From assembly GCA_047967505.1 (NCBI GenBank), contig CM106540.1: 64,000 nt of DNA; one strand, 5' to 3'. The position numbers and the translations under genes are program-made. Source of the stretch: Dipteris shenzhenensis (Eukaryota; Polypodiophyta; Polypodiopsida; Gleicheniales). Shown here piece by piece: positions 11,200 through 23,950 of the stretch. A model generated the notes under the pieces. That model was not told the origin of the DNA. It was given only the letters and a program-made list of their open reading frames with translations, and made no database searches. How positions within the stretch are numbered: position 1 is the stretch's first letter; every line of letters starts with the position of its first letter.

Positions 11200-14100
11200 A
11201 TTGAATACTACTATTGTGGCAAAATGGGTCATATGGCTAAGGACTGCTATAAAAAGCAGAATGACATTATGAATGGAAAATTGCAGCAAGGCAATTATGC
11301 ATCCTCTAGTAGACAGGGTGATGATAGAAATGAGCATTTGTTTATGATGCAGCATATGACAAATTCTGTAACGAGTGCAGAAGAAAGCAATGATGTGTGG
11401 TATGTTGACTCGGGTGCGTCAAACCACATGACAGGTCATGCTGAATGGATGCAGGATGCAAGAAAAATGGAAAAACCAGGATTTGTGGAGACTGGTGATG
11501 ATACTGCACATCCTATTGTGCAGATTGGCAAAATTCCTTTGTCTATGCAGGATGGGAAAAAGAAATACTTGTCTGATGTATTTCATGTCCCGAACATCAC
11601 CAAGAACCTGGTTTCTATTGGTCAGATGGTTGAGCAGGGCTTGCAGGTCAGATTTAATCCTCATGGATTCTTTGTTGAGGATATGAAAAATAATGGTCGC
11701 TTGATAGCAAAAGGAAAGAAGAAGGGCAGGATGTTTACGTTGGATGCAGACATGCCTGAATTGAGTGCAGCAATGTTTGCACATGGGACCGGTGTAGTTG
11801 CAGATATTGATATCTGGCACAAACGCATTGGTCATGTTAATATACAACGACTTAAATCAATGCAAGCCCAAAATATTGTTGCAGGATTTCCAAAATTCAA
11901 GGTTGCAGAAATGCACAAGATTTGTGAAGCCTGTCAATTTGGGAAACAGGCAAGGAAACCTTTTCCTAGGCAATTTGGGAAACAGGCAAGGAAACCATTG
12001 GAATTAATCCACTCTGATGTGTGGACTACAAAAGCTGCATCTATTGGAGGGTGTCACTATTTTGTCACATTTATTGATGACTTCAGCAGAAAACTGTGGG
12101 TGTATTTTATGAAAAAGAAAAGTGAAGTGTTTGGGCACTTCAAAGCTTTCAAAGCTATGGTTGAAAAAGAAATAGGCCTGCAAATAAAATGCCTAAGGTC
12201 ATATGGAGGGGGAGAGTACCTCTCAAATGAGTTTGCAAGGTTCTTGCAGGAGCATGGTATAAAGCAGCAATATTCATGCAGTCATACCCCACAGCAAAAT
12301 GGAATTGCAGAAAGAAAAAATAGGCATATTGGAGAGGTGTCTCGGGCTATGCTAAATGAAAAAGATCTACAAGATTATTATTGGGCTGAAGCAGTTGCTA
12401 CAGCAGTCTATATAATGAATAGGACTCCCACTGCAACAATACATGGCATGATGCCAGAGGAGATGTATACTGGTAGGAAACCAGATATTTCTCATTTAAA
12501 GATTTTTGGTTGCATTGCTTATGTCCATGTGCCAGATGAGTTGAGGTCCAAGTTGGATCCAAAAGCTGAGAAGTGTGTCTTTATTGGTTATTCTCTGCAG
12601 CAGAAAGGGTATAGATGCTATAACCCTTCTACACGTAAGTTCACAGTGAGCAGAGATGTTGTTTTTGATGAGATGAGCAGCTGGTATAAACCAGTAAATG
12701 TGATGATTGATGTAGATGCACAAAATGGTAATGCTGCACAGAATGCACAGCAGCAATCACAAAATATCAGTGGACCTGGAGTGTCCTCTACCAGTGGTTC
12801 ACATACTTCGCCATGGACAGGCAGATTGAGATCAGGAGAATCCCCTCAAAGCAATGTAGATAGTGGTACGCAGGTATCACGAAAAGGAAAAGAGAAGGTA
12901 GATCAGCCCATGTTTGATGTGAATGCAGGTCACTCTTATGTGGATGGTGAATCCAGTGGCTCAGAACAGAGCATTGATGATGAGTTGGGTATTCCTTCTG
13001 TTGTTACACCTGGAGTAAGGAAGACCAGGGATGTTTTGAGAGCACCTGGAAGTGAGCCTATTTTGCGCAGGTCTACCAGGGTTAGGTATTCTGTGGATAG
13101 GCTGAAATATGATGGATTTACAGCCATTCACTATGCCTATATGGTCAAAGTGATACAGGAACCAGAACCCACTTCTTTTGAGCAAGCCATGGGAAATGAA
13201 AAATGGGAGAAAGCCATGGATGAAGAAATGGATGCCTTGGATGCTAATGCTACATGGGAATTGGTGCCTTTGCCTAAGGGCAAGAATGCAATTGGCTGTA
13301 AGTGGGTTTATAAGATCAAGCACAATGTAGATGGTTCTGTGAATAGATACAAGGCAAGATTAGTTGTCAAGGGGTATGCACAAACATATGGCATTGATTA
13401 TGAAGAAACTTTCAGCCCGGTTGCAAGGATGGCAACCGTAAGAGCAGCCATTGCTATGGCTGCATCAAAGGGATGGTCTTTACATCAGATGGATGTAAAG
13501 AATGCCTTCTTGCATGGTGATTTGCAAGAAGAGGTCTTTATGGAGCATCCAGCAGGTTATGTTCATGCTACTCATCCTGAGTTTGTTTGCAGGTTGAAGA
13601 AAGCCTTGTATGGCTTGAAACAAGCACCTAGAGCATGGTCTGACAAGATAGGATAGTATCTTGTCACTATTGGCTTTCAGATTTCCAAGGCAGATTTCTC
13701 ACTCTATGTGAGAAAAACAGAGAAAGGGATTATGCTGCTGGTCATTTATGTTGATGATTTGATCATCACAGGTGATAGTGATGAAGATATCCTTCATGTG
13801 AAAATGCTATTGAGGCAGAAGTTTGAGATGAAGGATTTGGGAGAGCTGCGTTATTTCCTGGGCATTGAGGTGATTAGATCACCAAGTGGGATACAGCTCT
13901 TGCAGAGGCAGTATGGATTGGACATGCTGTCCAAATATGGGATGACAGGCTGTAAGCCTATTTCAGTTCCTTTGGAGCAGAATATGAAGCTGAGCGCAGA
14001 TGCAGGTGAGCTTCTGGAAGACCCTACTATGTACAGACGCATAGTAGGAAGTTTGATTTACATGACTATTACCAGGCCAGATTTGAGCTATGCTGTTGGG

Positions 14101-14748
14101 TTGGTAAGGCAGTTTATGCAGGCTCCAAGGAAACCGCATTTGAATGCGGCTAGACGCATACTCAGGTATGTGAAGTCCACATTGCAGTATGGACTATTTT
14201 ATGAGGCTGGGGTTCAGATACAGTTGCATGGATACACTGATGCTGATTGGGCTGGTAGCATTTCTGATAGACGATCTACCAGTGGATATGTGCTCTCTTT
14301 TGGGAGTGCTCCAGTCACTTGGAGCAGCAAGAAACAGCCTACAATTGCCTTGTCAAGCACAGAGGCTGAGTACAGGGGTGCAGCAATGGCTGCATGTGAG
14401 GTAGCTTGGTTGCATAAGCTACTCTATGATATGCAACAGTCTACAGATGGGCTAGTTGTCATTTATTGTGACAACATGAGTAGTATACATTTGGCAAAGA
14501 ACCCAGTCTTTCATGCCAGAACAAAGCACATTGAGGTGCATTATCACTATGTGTGGGAGAAGGTTTTACTAGGTCTTATTGATCTAGTTTATGTCAGCAC
14601 AGAGGATCAGGTAGCTGACATATTCACGAAAGCATTGGGCGCAGAGAAACTGCGCAAGTTCAGAGACCTGCTTGGTGTGCAGGATTTGGGATTGAGCTCG
14701 AGGGGGAGTGTTGAGATATCAAGCTCCACTCGAGATATGCCAGGGTGA
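11200..14748 (+). pseudogene. Copia B zinc knuckle-protease-integrase-RT-RNase H
   Basis: Contains knuckle [13 protein letters not shown], protease [13 protein letters not shown], integrase HHCC and core, RT with YVDDLIITG near 13755, and RNase H with GYTDADWAG and [11 protein letters not shown], ending at 14748 inside the 3' LTR. Three faults are visible. The second integrase aspartate reads LRSYGGGEY instead of LRSDGGGEY, which would abolish strand transfer. A 36-bp tandem duplication repeats QFGKQARKP just before the integrase core (about 11937-12000). A TAG at 13654-13656 stands where both element A and the 17.4-kb fragment have a Gln codon. Confidence 0.9.
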
Positions 14749-15051
14749 CCGTTGTGTACTTATGTCACTGACTTGTTAGCTGGAGATGCGGTTGGTACAC
14801 CGCCCACGAATAATAGCTGGATGACAGCTATCCTTATCTACTATAGTTTGTGGCTCAGTTAGTATGCCACCTTAGTTAGTTGAGTTTGGTTTGAGACCCA
14901 CATATAGGGTTCTTCTATTTCTTTGTACTAGAGTTCTTTTGGCTTTCACAACTAAGAAGAGGAAAACTGTTTTCAGCCTCCACCTTTGTGTGTATTCCCC
15001 CATTGTGCATGTGAGAAAGCCGCAAGTGAGACTCCTTCCCTCTCTCCCACA
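14709..15051 (+). repeat. 3' LTR of Copia B
   Basis: Begins TGTTGAGATATCAAGC after AGGGGGAG. Matches the inverted LTR at 3853-4210. The last bases are diverged, so the right end is approximate. Confidence 0.8.
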
Positions 15052-15115
15052 ATCTTCTCACCACGTGTATCACAGAAATGTTAAAAGTAATGAGAGAGAT
15101 ACTCTCCACCATTGT

Positions 15116-16795
15116 TAGTCCGTAGGCATTTAAGAGTTCTACCTGACTGATCCTCAACCAAGGCCAGCCATTTCTAAAATACCTGGAACACATCACTCTT
15201 CTAAGCTATAGCATAAGCCCACACTTTCCTAGTTGCATCATCAATGAATGTCACATAGTATTTAGCCCCGCCTAATGATCGTGTAGGCATGGGACCACAT
15301 ATGTCTGTTCAATGCACTAAATCAAGCTTTTCAAACTCTTTTTCCCCCCTTCTTTTATGGGCTGATTTAGTCTACTTCCCATAGAGACAGTGCTCACAAA
15401 ATTCAAAATCAGAGACACTTAAATACGGTACATAACCCAAATGGCATAAGAGTTTCATCCCATTTTGGCTCATATGGCCCAATCGGCAATGCCATAAAGA
15501 AGTTCTTGGCTGCTCGGTTATTGCAACAACATGATCAAACACCCTTGATACATGTAAGGGATACAAAGTCCCACACTTGGCCCCCCTAGCCAAAATCATA
15601 CAGCCCTTCTAAAATTTCCAACTCCTAGAACCAAAGATGGTTTGAAAACCAACATCATCTAGCTGACTCGTTGAAATGAGACTCTTGGTCAGCTTAGGCA
15701 CATGTCTCACATTTTTCAAAATAAAGTCAGACCCATTTGCAAAAGAAAAGTTTATGTCACCTACTCCCATTATGTCACATGCATAGTCATTTCCAAGATG
15801 CACACACCTATCTTTCCACTGTCAGAAGTGGAGAACCATTCCCTATGGGGAGTAACATGGAATGAAGCACCAGAATCCAAAATCCAATCCTGGGAATATG
15901 CATCATCTGAAGTGGTAAGTAACTCTGTTGATAAATTAGACATGAAGAGAATGTCATTGTCACTATCATGTGTAACTGCATTAATCTCCTCGATCTTCAC
16001 TTTTCCTTTGTCCACCCCAAGTTGCATTCTTTTTCTTATCCTTTTGCTCTCTTTTAAGATTGTAGCAATCCTTTTTCATGTGGCCCTTCCTGCCACAATA
16101 GTGACACTCAATGTTCTGTGCCTTGGACTTGCTACGGGACTTCCCTCTTTCTTGAAACTTCCCCCTGGACTATGATCTGCCCTTTGCACATTTAAGGCTG
16201 CATCCTTCTTGTTACCTTCCATTGACTTCCATCTAATCTCCTCGGCCAACAAGCTACCAACCACATCATCAAAGTTCAATACTCCACTAGGTACAAAGTT
16301 CTTGATAGTAGTACAGAAAGTATCCCATGGGGATGGTAATGAGCATAAGAGAAATATTGCCCTCATTTCTGCATCTAAATTCAACTTTTGTGCTTGAAGA
16401 TGACTGAAAATGATAATAAATTCATTCAAGTGCAAAGCTATGGATACTCCCTCCTTCATGTGTAGCTCAAACAATCTTTTCATGAGATAGAGTTTGTTTG
16501 AGGCAGTCTCTTTCTCATATGTAGCACACAACTTTTTCCATAAAGCTTCCATAGACTTTTCAGTGACTACTGTGAAATAAATTGTCTCCCCAAGATGAAG
16601 TCTAATGGTAGACTTTGCCAATTCATCCAACTCATTGCATTCATCTGTGGACATAGCTGCAGGCTTAGTTACAATCCCTTGCAAGGGCTTTATCTGCTTC
16701 TTTTGAATAAGCACGTCCCTTATCTATTCTTTTCACAAAGAAAAGTTTGTCCCATCAAACTTTTTAATGCTGAAAATCTCCTTTGTAGACATGGA
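15116..16795 (-). pseudogene. Copia C gag-protease-integrase 5' fragment
   Basis: Minus strand, a different Copia family. Gag begins near 16795 with MSTKEIFSIKKFDGTNFSL and runs to about 16076, with stops early on. The protease motif LDSGASFHVTPHREWFS lies near 15900. The pre-integrase zinc segment LWHCRLGHMSQNGMKLL...CEHCLYGK lies in 15372-15599. The integrase core start (GGAKYYVTFIDDATRKVW) follows near 15270 with stops, and homology ends near 15116 around LRTNNGG, where the second catalytic aspartate is already changed. RT and RNase H are absent. The fragment abuts the end of element B, so one truncated the other. Confidence 0.8.
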
Positions 16796-16920
16796 CGAGG
16801 ATGCCTTGATGCACATAAAGCAAAATCCCAAATGCTAGTGCTTGCAAGACAATGGCATGCTATAAACAGTAGAGGACGGAGGCTAGATGCTAAGGAATCA
16901 TGGTTGAGCTATAGCTAGTG

Positions 16921-17390
16921 ATGAATATGGGCTTCACGAGCTTGCTCTTATATAGCCACTAGTATTAGTTGGTTAGACCCAATTGGGTGACTGACCCAGT
17001 CCACCCAAAGGGCGACTGGAGGTCGAAATAGGCCACCGACCACATGATAGAACTATGGCACAAAATAGAGCCATCCATTCGGGATCATCTGGGGCTCCAA
17101 ACGGGCCTCGCAACCCGAGAGTGGGCTGCCCCAGGAAATGCTCCGTCTACCCTTAGTGCAATCAGTCATGGGATGCATTCTCGGACTTGTATGTAGCCTA
17201 GTTGGCAGTGTGCCAACTCTATCTGAAGCCATCTAGCCATCAGGCCACACATGGCCCCCATCTAGTGTCCAAACAAGGACCTACCGGATAATCGAGCTAC
17301 TCAAATGCCTTCTCCTCATATGGGGGGCTTACAAGTAGAGTTAGCTGGTTCTCACATGGTTACACGAGAGTGGAGCATTGATATCTAACA
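16921..17390 (-). repeat. Putative 5' LTR of Copia C
   Basis: Sits upstream (minus sense) of the element C gag and ends at 17390 with ATATCTAACA, giving a minus-strand start TGTTAGATATCAATG typical of an LTR. A clear PBS was not found and the inner boundary is a guess. No second copy is in the window to confirm it. Confidence 0.4.
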
Positions 17391-17811
17391 AAGAATTCCT
17401 TCTTGCATGGTGATTTGCAAGAAGAGGTCTATATGGAGTAGCCACCAGGTTATGTTCGTGCTGTTCATCCTGAGTTTGTCTATAGGTTGAAGAAAGCCTT
17501 GTATGGCTTGAAGCAAGCACCTAGAGCATGGTCTGACAAGATAGGACAGTATCTTGTCAGTATTGGCTTTCAGATTTCCAAGGCAGATTTCTCACTTTAC
17601 GTGAGAAAAACAGAGAAAGGTATTATGCTACTTGTCTTTTATGTTGATGATTTGATCATCACAGGTGATAGTGATGAAGATATCCTTCATGTGAAAATGC
17701 TATTGAAGAAGTAGAAGTTTGAGATGAAGGATTTTGGAGAGATGCATTACTTCTTGGGCATTGAGGTGATTAGTTCCACAAGTGGGATATGGCTCTTGCA
17801 GAGGCAGTATG
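17391..17811 (+). pseudogene. Copia B-family RT scrap
   Basis: 421 bp matching element B at about 13498-13918, from [11 protein letters not shown] through [20 protein letters not shown] to the catalytic YVDDLIITG. It has a stop near 17440 and a frameshift near 17710. It is useful because it keeps CAG where element B has the 13654 stop. Both ends are abrupt, against the putative Copia C LTR and a Ty3 element. Confidence 0.85.
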
Positions 17812-19206
17812 ATTAATCAAAAGGCTATGGCATTATGTAGTCAGTTTTATTTTTTCAAGTTTGTTCATATAAATAGAAAAGAAAATCAAAGGACAGATGA
17901 GTTAGCTACTCAAGCCATTGTAGTACAAGACTGGGGGAGTTTTACTTTGGTAGACACTAAATGGTTAGAACTACAAGATGTTCAGAAATATGTGGAAGAA
18001 GGCATGTTTCCTCAAGGGTTAACTCCACAACAGAAACAAAGATTAGTCAGGAAGGCTTGTCCCTATACTATTGTTGATGACACTCTTTTTAAATTTTGAA
18101 AAGATGAAGTGCTCCATCGGGTGGTCCATCCCATGGAGACTAGGAGAATCCTAGAAATGTGTCATGAATGCTCTAGTCATTTTGCTTTAGCAAGCATAGC
18201 TAGGAGAATTTTGAATGTAGGTTACTTTTGGCCATGCCTCCATAAGGATGTATATGATTGGTATCAAAGTTGTACAGTATGCCAAAAGTTCGGAAGGCAA
18301 CAATTGATTCCCGGTCCCTTGAAATCTATTCCAGCATATGGACCATTTGAGAGGTGGGGGTTGGACTTTGTGGGACCACTCCTTCGCTCATCTCAGGGCA
18401 AGCATTATTTATTGGTGGCCACAGATTATGCGACTCGGTGGGAAGAGGCCAAGGCCACAGTCAATAGCAAGGCAATCACAGTTGCAAAATTTCTCTTTGA
18501 TCAAATTTGTTCATGCTTTGGTTGTGCTTTGGAAATTATCACTGATGGAGGAACCTCTTTTAGAAAGGAACTAATTGAAGATATGGTGCATAAGCTAAAG
18601 ATAAATCATAGCATGTCCACTCCATACTATCCCCAATGTAATGTCTTGGTTGAGAAAACAAATGGATTGTTGTGCAATTCAATGGGAAAACTTGTAGACA
18701 CCAAGAAAAGGCATTGGGATAGGCACTTAGTCGAAGTTTTATGGGCTTATAGAACCACACACAAGGTATCTATTGGGTTTACACCATTCCAACTAGTGTA
18801 TGGAAAAGAAGCCATTTTGCCCATTGAATTGGAGATACATAGTCTTCGCACTACTGTTGTAAGAAAAGGACAGGAGGATGCCTATGCTCAATCCTTGGTA
18901 TGGCTAGAAGCCTTGGATGAATGCAGATTACAGGCCTTACAAAACTTGGAAGCTTCTAAAAAAAGGCGCAAGGCCCGTTTTGATACCAAATTATGCAAGA
19001 AGAAAGATATTGTAGAAGGAGATTTGGTCATGAGATTTGATAACCGTTTGGACAAGCGACTAGACAAAAAGTTTATTGGCCGATGGGAGGGACTATATCG
19101 AGTCAACAAGAAGTTCACCAATGGAACCTATCAGCTTGCAGATGTTGATGGCATGGTGATACCCGGATGCACCAATGAGTATCACCTTAAATTCTTCTAT
19201 GCTTGA
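17812..19206 (+). pseudogene. Ty3 RNase H end and integrase
   Basis: 17812-18099 is the C-terminus of RNase H (VHINRKENQRTDELATQA). After a TGA at 18097-18099 the frame reopens for 365 codons (18109-19206) as integrase. It has a zinc domain with CHECSSHF...CTVCQ, then a catalytic triad at D86 (GLDFVGPL), D146 (ITDGGTS) and E182 (LVEKTNG), that is DD35E spacing. The C-terminal segment ends in GDLVMRFDNR...FIGRWEGLYRV. The integrase core looks intact. Upstream gag, protease and RT are missing, replaced by a Copia scrap. A polypurine tract and LTR start follow directly. Confidence 0.88.
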
Positions 19207-19251
19207 CCACCTTAAGGGCTAGTAGACTCTCCCTATCACTAGAGAGGATCT

Positions 19252-19900
19252 GTTGGGGGGGAAAGATGTGACACCAAAAATTGATATTTTTATTTGGCAT
19301 TGGTATTATTTTTCTCTATGTTTGATAAGAGTTTGATTATCAAGTGATAGCCTAGTGGATCTCACTTATTTCTATTTTCTAAGATATTGTATGGGATTGA
19401 GAAGGTGAGTGGAATGCATCATTGAAAATACCATGTGTATATATGATAAATTCCTTGGTATGGGGTGAGAGTTATTTGTGTATGGGATATTATGGAGTTT
19501 TGAGAAAATAGGAAGAGTGAGTCATATAAAGAAGTGGGCTCATGTCCATGTGTTCTAATAATATAAGAGAGATCACATCCCAAGCATGTGGAAGGCATGT
19601 GGAGGAGTGTGGAGTCAAGAGGAATCCTTCTAGAATTTCTATGTGGAATAAGGAGGATGTGGACATATGGAAAAAAGAGGGTCCCTATGGGCTCCATGTG
19701 GGGAGACCATTGAATTTCTCAATATTTTAAGAGTCTTGAGCATCTTCTGATGGTACACATGGCAAGAGTAGCCAAAAAGGACATGGATGGTGGCATATGG
19801 GCTTATGTGATTGATGGGGAAAGGAATCTATAGGCAGCAATTGTAAATGCGTGAACGAGGGTGACAAAATCTCTATAAAAAGAGCCCTCCTATCCCTTGT
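19252..19900 (+). repeat. Polypurine tract and start of Ty3 3' LTR
   Basis: TTGGGGGGGAAAGA (polypurine tract) is followed at 19267 by TGTGACACC, a typical LTR start, 60 bases after the integrase stop. A TATAAAAAG box near 19875 would fit the LTR promoter. The right end of the LTR could not be placed; it may reach beyond 20.3 kb. Confidence 0.6.
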
Positions 19901-20330
19901 TCATCATCTCTTCCACCATTAGGCCTCATGTTGTTGTAGCTCTAGTCTCCTCAAGCCTCCTCCATGAGCCTTCTCTCCCTCTTGTACATATTCTCTTATG
20001 TAGACTCTTGAGTCCACCTCTCTCTAGTTCATTCTCTCTCTATGAGTAGTCCTGGAGCTTTTGCTCCCTCTTGCACATATGAAACCTCTTCTTCTCCCTT
20101 GTGTTTATAGTATTTTAAGTTGCATTGGAGTGGAGTCTCACTCTATTGACAATAAAGATCACTTCGTATTCCTCTCTTGAGTCTCTCTTCCCTTTTCTTT
20201 CTTTCAAAGCCTTGAAAGTTCTTTCTATTCAGCCCGCTCTTTACACACACATGGTCCATCCATTTCCCAAGCCACTAAGGGATTTACTATTCTCTTCTAG
20301 GCAAAATATATGAGTGGTGGATCATTGATG

Positions 20331-22624
20331 AAGGTGGAGTCTTGAGGGAGCATCCTGCTCAGGCAAAATTAGCATGGGTGGAGGGCAGTTTTTATGACAG
20401 TTTGACCCCCTGTTAGTGTTTTGTTCATAACTTTCCGGTCGGTAGTTGAATTTTCATGAAGCTTATATCAGCATGAAGCTCTCTTCAAGGCGCAAATCAA
20501 ATACTATAGCAAAAAATTATAAGTCTTTGCATTTGACAGTCTGTAGTCTGTTTTCATGATAGTTTTTATCCCCATTTAGTAAACCACCCATAACTTTCTG
20601 GCCGCTTCGTTGTTTCTTACGCAATATATATCAGCATGAAGCCTAGGCGCATCTCTATATGTGTTTGAATCTTTGATATCATGTCTCTATTGAAAGTTAT
20701 AGACCTCTATGTCTAATGACAGTTTGCAGAGTGTTTTGAGCTAATTGTAAAGGTATCTATAAAGGAGGTGCAATGTTTCCTCGGAACCTACTCATCCGAC
20801 CCAATCAACCCCTTCAAACTCCTCCATATATATCAGTTCATGTCATGTTGAGACACAAGATGTTCTTTCAACAACGTATCGTTCTTCTCTTTGGCACAGA
20901 TTAGCTTGCTGTTGGCTGAGATTATGGCCTCTGCTGATCCTTTCCATCACTTGGGATTTTACCATCTTCATTTTTATATAAGGGAGGAAAGTATGGTGTG
21001 GTATGTTGGCATAAAAGTTTCCTTTTAATGTCTCTTTCTTAGTGATAAATATGTTTGTCACTGAATTCAAAAGTAGTAGGAAGTGAAGAGGTGTGTGAGG
21101 TTTATTACCCCCAACTTCATGTCACAATACCCATTCAAAGTTAAGCTCTAGTGTATGGGAATCAAAGTTGTAAACAAAGGGAAGGCCATAGTCTTGGAGG
21201 TTTATTGTGGCCTCGACCGTCATGTCCCATAGAAACCAGTGTTCTAGTTTTTGCTTGATGATTGGCATCTCTCAAAGTGCATAGCCATTTTTTGTTCCAT
21301 GGTTAAGACAAAAAATGCTGAGTACATAGTGTCAATAAAATGGGCTTTTCTTCAAGCTATGAGCATGAATGGTAGCTTGTGCAGGGTTTATAGTATGACT
21401 ATGACCATGAGCCATCATCTGTGCATAGTGAATATAAGCTTAAATAGTGTGATCAGCCATAGAGCCATGCAGTTGGAACAATCTGGGTGGCCATGGCTTG
21501 AGGTGTGGAGGTGCAAAGGTAGAGAGAAACTCTCAATAGAGGCTGCTGATCGACAGAGAGCAACTATTACACATAGTCAAACCTCATCTTAGTTCCCTGT
21601 GTATTTTCATAATCACTATGAACTGATCCATAAAGGACAAATAGTGCTCATCCATTTGTGACTAAACACAATCTACGTGACTTGGAAAATAAGTCATACG
21701 ATAGTTGTGCTCATCGACAATAGACACGTAATGTAAGATCACACCTGGTGTCGACTATCTGATTTCCTCTAGCTATGTGTCGAGATCCTCCATCTATTGT
21801 GTATCTAGCCTTCATGGCTTCTTTACAACCTTATATCAAGATTCATGCCAATCTCCATATTGATACTTCTATTGGCTGCTACCCACAAGACATCATTCAT
21901 GAACTTGAGTTCCTGAGCAGGGTGCGCATTGCTTGGTAGAAGAGGGGGGAAGACATACCTCCAAGGCCAGAAGAGGGGGAAATATGTACCTCTAGGTATA
22001 TAATAAATTCCATGCTATCTAGATCATGTTGCAAATCTTCAAGTGCGTCTTTGATATCTGCCATAATCTTCACCATTTCCACTTCTTGTCATAACCATCA
22101 CCCTCTTGGTACATAAAATTCCTACTCTCTCTTCAAGTGGATCTTTGATATCTGCCATAATCTTCACCATTTCCACTTCTTGTCATAACCATCACCCTCT
22201 TGGTACATAAAATTCCCACTCTCTCTTGTGGCCCAAACTATCTGCCATGACTTCCACTTGTCATGTTTCAAGATAGGGATCTTTTGTACATATGGTACCA
22301 TTATGCATATGCTCCATGCCATAAAAGACCCAATATACAGGGGCTAATCAAGTGTCATGTAATCCATATACTCCACATCCCCTTAAGGTCCCATATCAAG
22401 ATATATAAGAGAGACAAAGTATGTCCCTTTTCAGAGTCCAAAATGCCATAAGAGGCTTATAAGGGCCTAAAATTATTAAAGCAATTTGCATGTGTAAAAA
22501 TGTCCCAAGGTAATCCTCCACCCTCTATCTTCATACCATATCCCCCTTGGGGAATTTTTAGATAGTTTCCATTACTATCTAAAAGGGTGTCACATTGCCA
22601 ATTAGTACAAGGAGAATCAAGACG

Positions 22625-22625
<1 letters not shown>
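20331..22625. other. Noncoding stretch with short duplications
   Basis: No coding signal. 20380-20640 contains two diverged copies of a segment with CATAACTTTC and TATCAGCATGAAGC, possibly inside the Ty3 LTR. A 94-bp unit is tandemly duplicated at 22037-22130 and 22131-22224, nearly identical. Confidence 0.6.
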
Positions 22626-22626
<1 letters not shown>

Positions 22627-22679
<53 letters not shown>

Positions 22680-22738
22680 TGTCTGTGTTTATGTGTGTGT
22701 GTGTGTATGTGTGTGTGTGTGTGTGTATGTGTGTGTGT
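22627..22738. repeat. (GT)n microsatellite
   Basis: About 110 bases of GT dinucleotide with a few TT, CT and AT interruptions. Open frames across it (Cys-Val or Thr-His runs) are artefacts. Confidence 0.97.
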
Positions 22739-23084
22739 CATTGTGATTATTATATACATTATACTATGATCCTTCCATGTCCTTGTTTAAGATAGAAGCA
22801 TGAAGACATATATACCTACTATATGACTTGATGAGGGATACACATAGTGCTAGTGATGGGCCTACCATAGGTTTAAGTTAGCCAAATATACATTGGATAT
22901 AAGGACACGCATTGGTCCAGGTAAGGTATTGATTGAGTACTGCATTCAAATTGTACTATCTCGGATATATTGGCATGACAATAGTACATTGCATTTAAAT
23001 TATATGCAATATCAAATAGCTTCATGTTCAAATAGCATTCTAACAAACATTAAATGCTAACACTAGGTTGTACTTGATTGCACA

Positions 23085-23381
23085 AGTCTTCTTTTTGGTA
23101 CTTAATTCAATAGATCTAGCCAAAATTTTAAATGTTATATTTATTATGCTGGCAAAATTTTCCAAATATATTTATTTATTATATAAAACTTGGCAAATTT
23201 TCATGGACTTTATTTATAATTTTATAATCTTAAAGGCTAAATCGAGCTCTTTTTTTAATTGTAGTTTCAAATTGTGGTGAATATATTGAGCTTTTATTTT
23301 TATAAAAGCATATAAACTTTCACAAGCCATATAAAACTTTTGCTTATTAACGAAGCTAATGTGAGAAAATCATTCTTGCAG
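23085..23381. repeat. Probable hAT-like MITE relative
   Basis: The last 85 or so bases (AAACTTTCACAAGCC..., ending ATCATTCTTG) align with the end of the 296-bp insertion at 36827-37122. Both are AT-rich and noncoding. The terminal repeats here are weak and I see no clean target duplication, so the ends are approximate. Confidence 0.45.
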
Positions 23382-23394
23382 ATACCCAATGGTG

Positions 23395-23950
23395 GGTGAG
23401 CAAGCCACTGTGGTGGTTGGTAGTTAACTACTACCAGCCCGATGGAATCTTAGCCATGACAGATGTGGCTGAGGAGAGCCACCACCATTGGGTTGTAATT
23501 ACCACAAAAGTAAATTATGAATCCTAATCACCTCTAATCACTCATTACCATGCACTCTAGTACTCTACTCAACATGCAAGCTCGGGGATTGGTAATTTAC
23601 TGTACTCATAGTAATCATGCATGCAAGCCTAGTGGTACTAACTAAAAGGTGAGTATAACTATAGGCCATTGCAGTGGCTAGTAATCAACTACCAACCTTG
23701 TGGCATCTTAGCCACTACATACGTGGCTGATGAGAGCCACCAGCATCGGGCAGTAATTACCAAAAAAGTAGATCATGAAGCCTAATCACCTCTAATCACT
23801 CATTACCATGCACTCTAGTACTCTACTGAGCATGCAAGACTAGTGATTGGTAATTTACTACACTTTTAGTAACCATGCATGCAAGCCAGGTGATGTGGTA
23901 ACTAGCAAGTGAGTAATTTCAAGCCACTGTTGTGGATGGTACTTAACTGC
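23395..23950. repeat. About 255-bp tandem repeat, 2.2 copies
   Basis: Unit starts near 23395, 23649 and 23909. Each has GGTGAG.., a CCACTGTGGTGG-like segment, GAGAGCCACCA, CACCTCTAATCACTCATTACC and CATGCATGCAAGCC. Copies are roughly 85 percent alike by eye. No open frame. Confidence 0.8.

Larger units (their letters stand above)
10230..15051 (+). mobile_element. Copia LTR retrotransposon B, missing its 5' LTR
   Basis: Related to A but diverged, and on the plus strand. Order: partial leader from 10230, gag, protease, integrase, RT, RNase H, polypurine tract, 3' LTR from 14709. The 5' LTR and PBS are absent; the leader is fused to the truncated 5' LTR of element A. Coding is damaged by a frameshift near 11170-11200, a TAG at 13654-13656 and a lost integrase aspartate. 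Confidence 0.88.

Noticed and set aside
22457-22795. Thr-His and Cys-Val repeat frames
   Set aside because: Product of the GT microsatellite.
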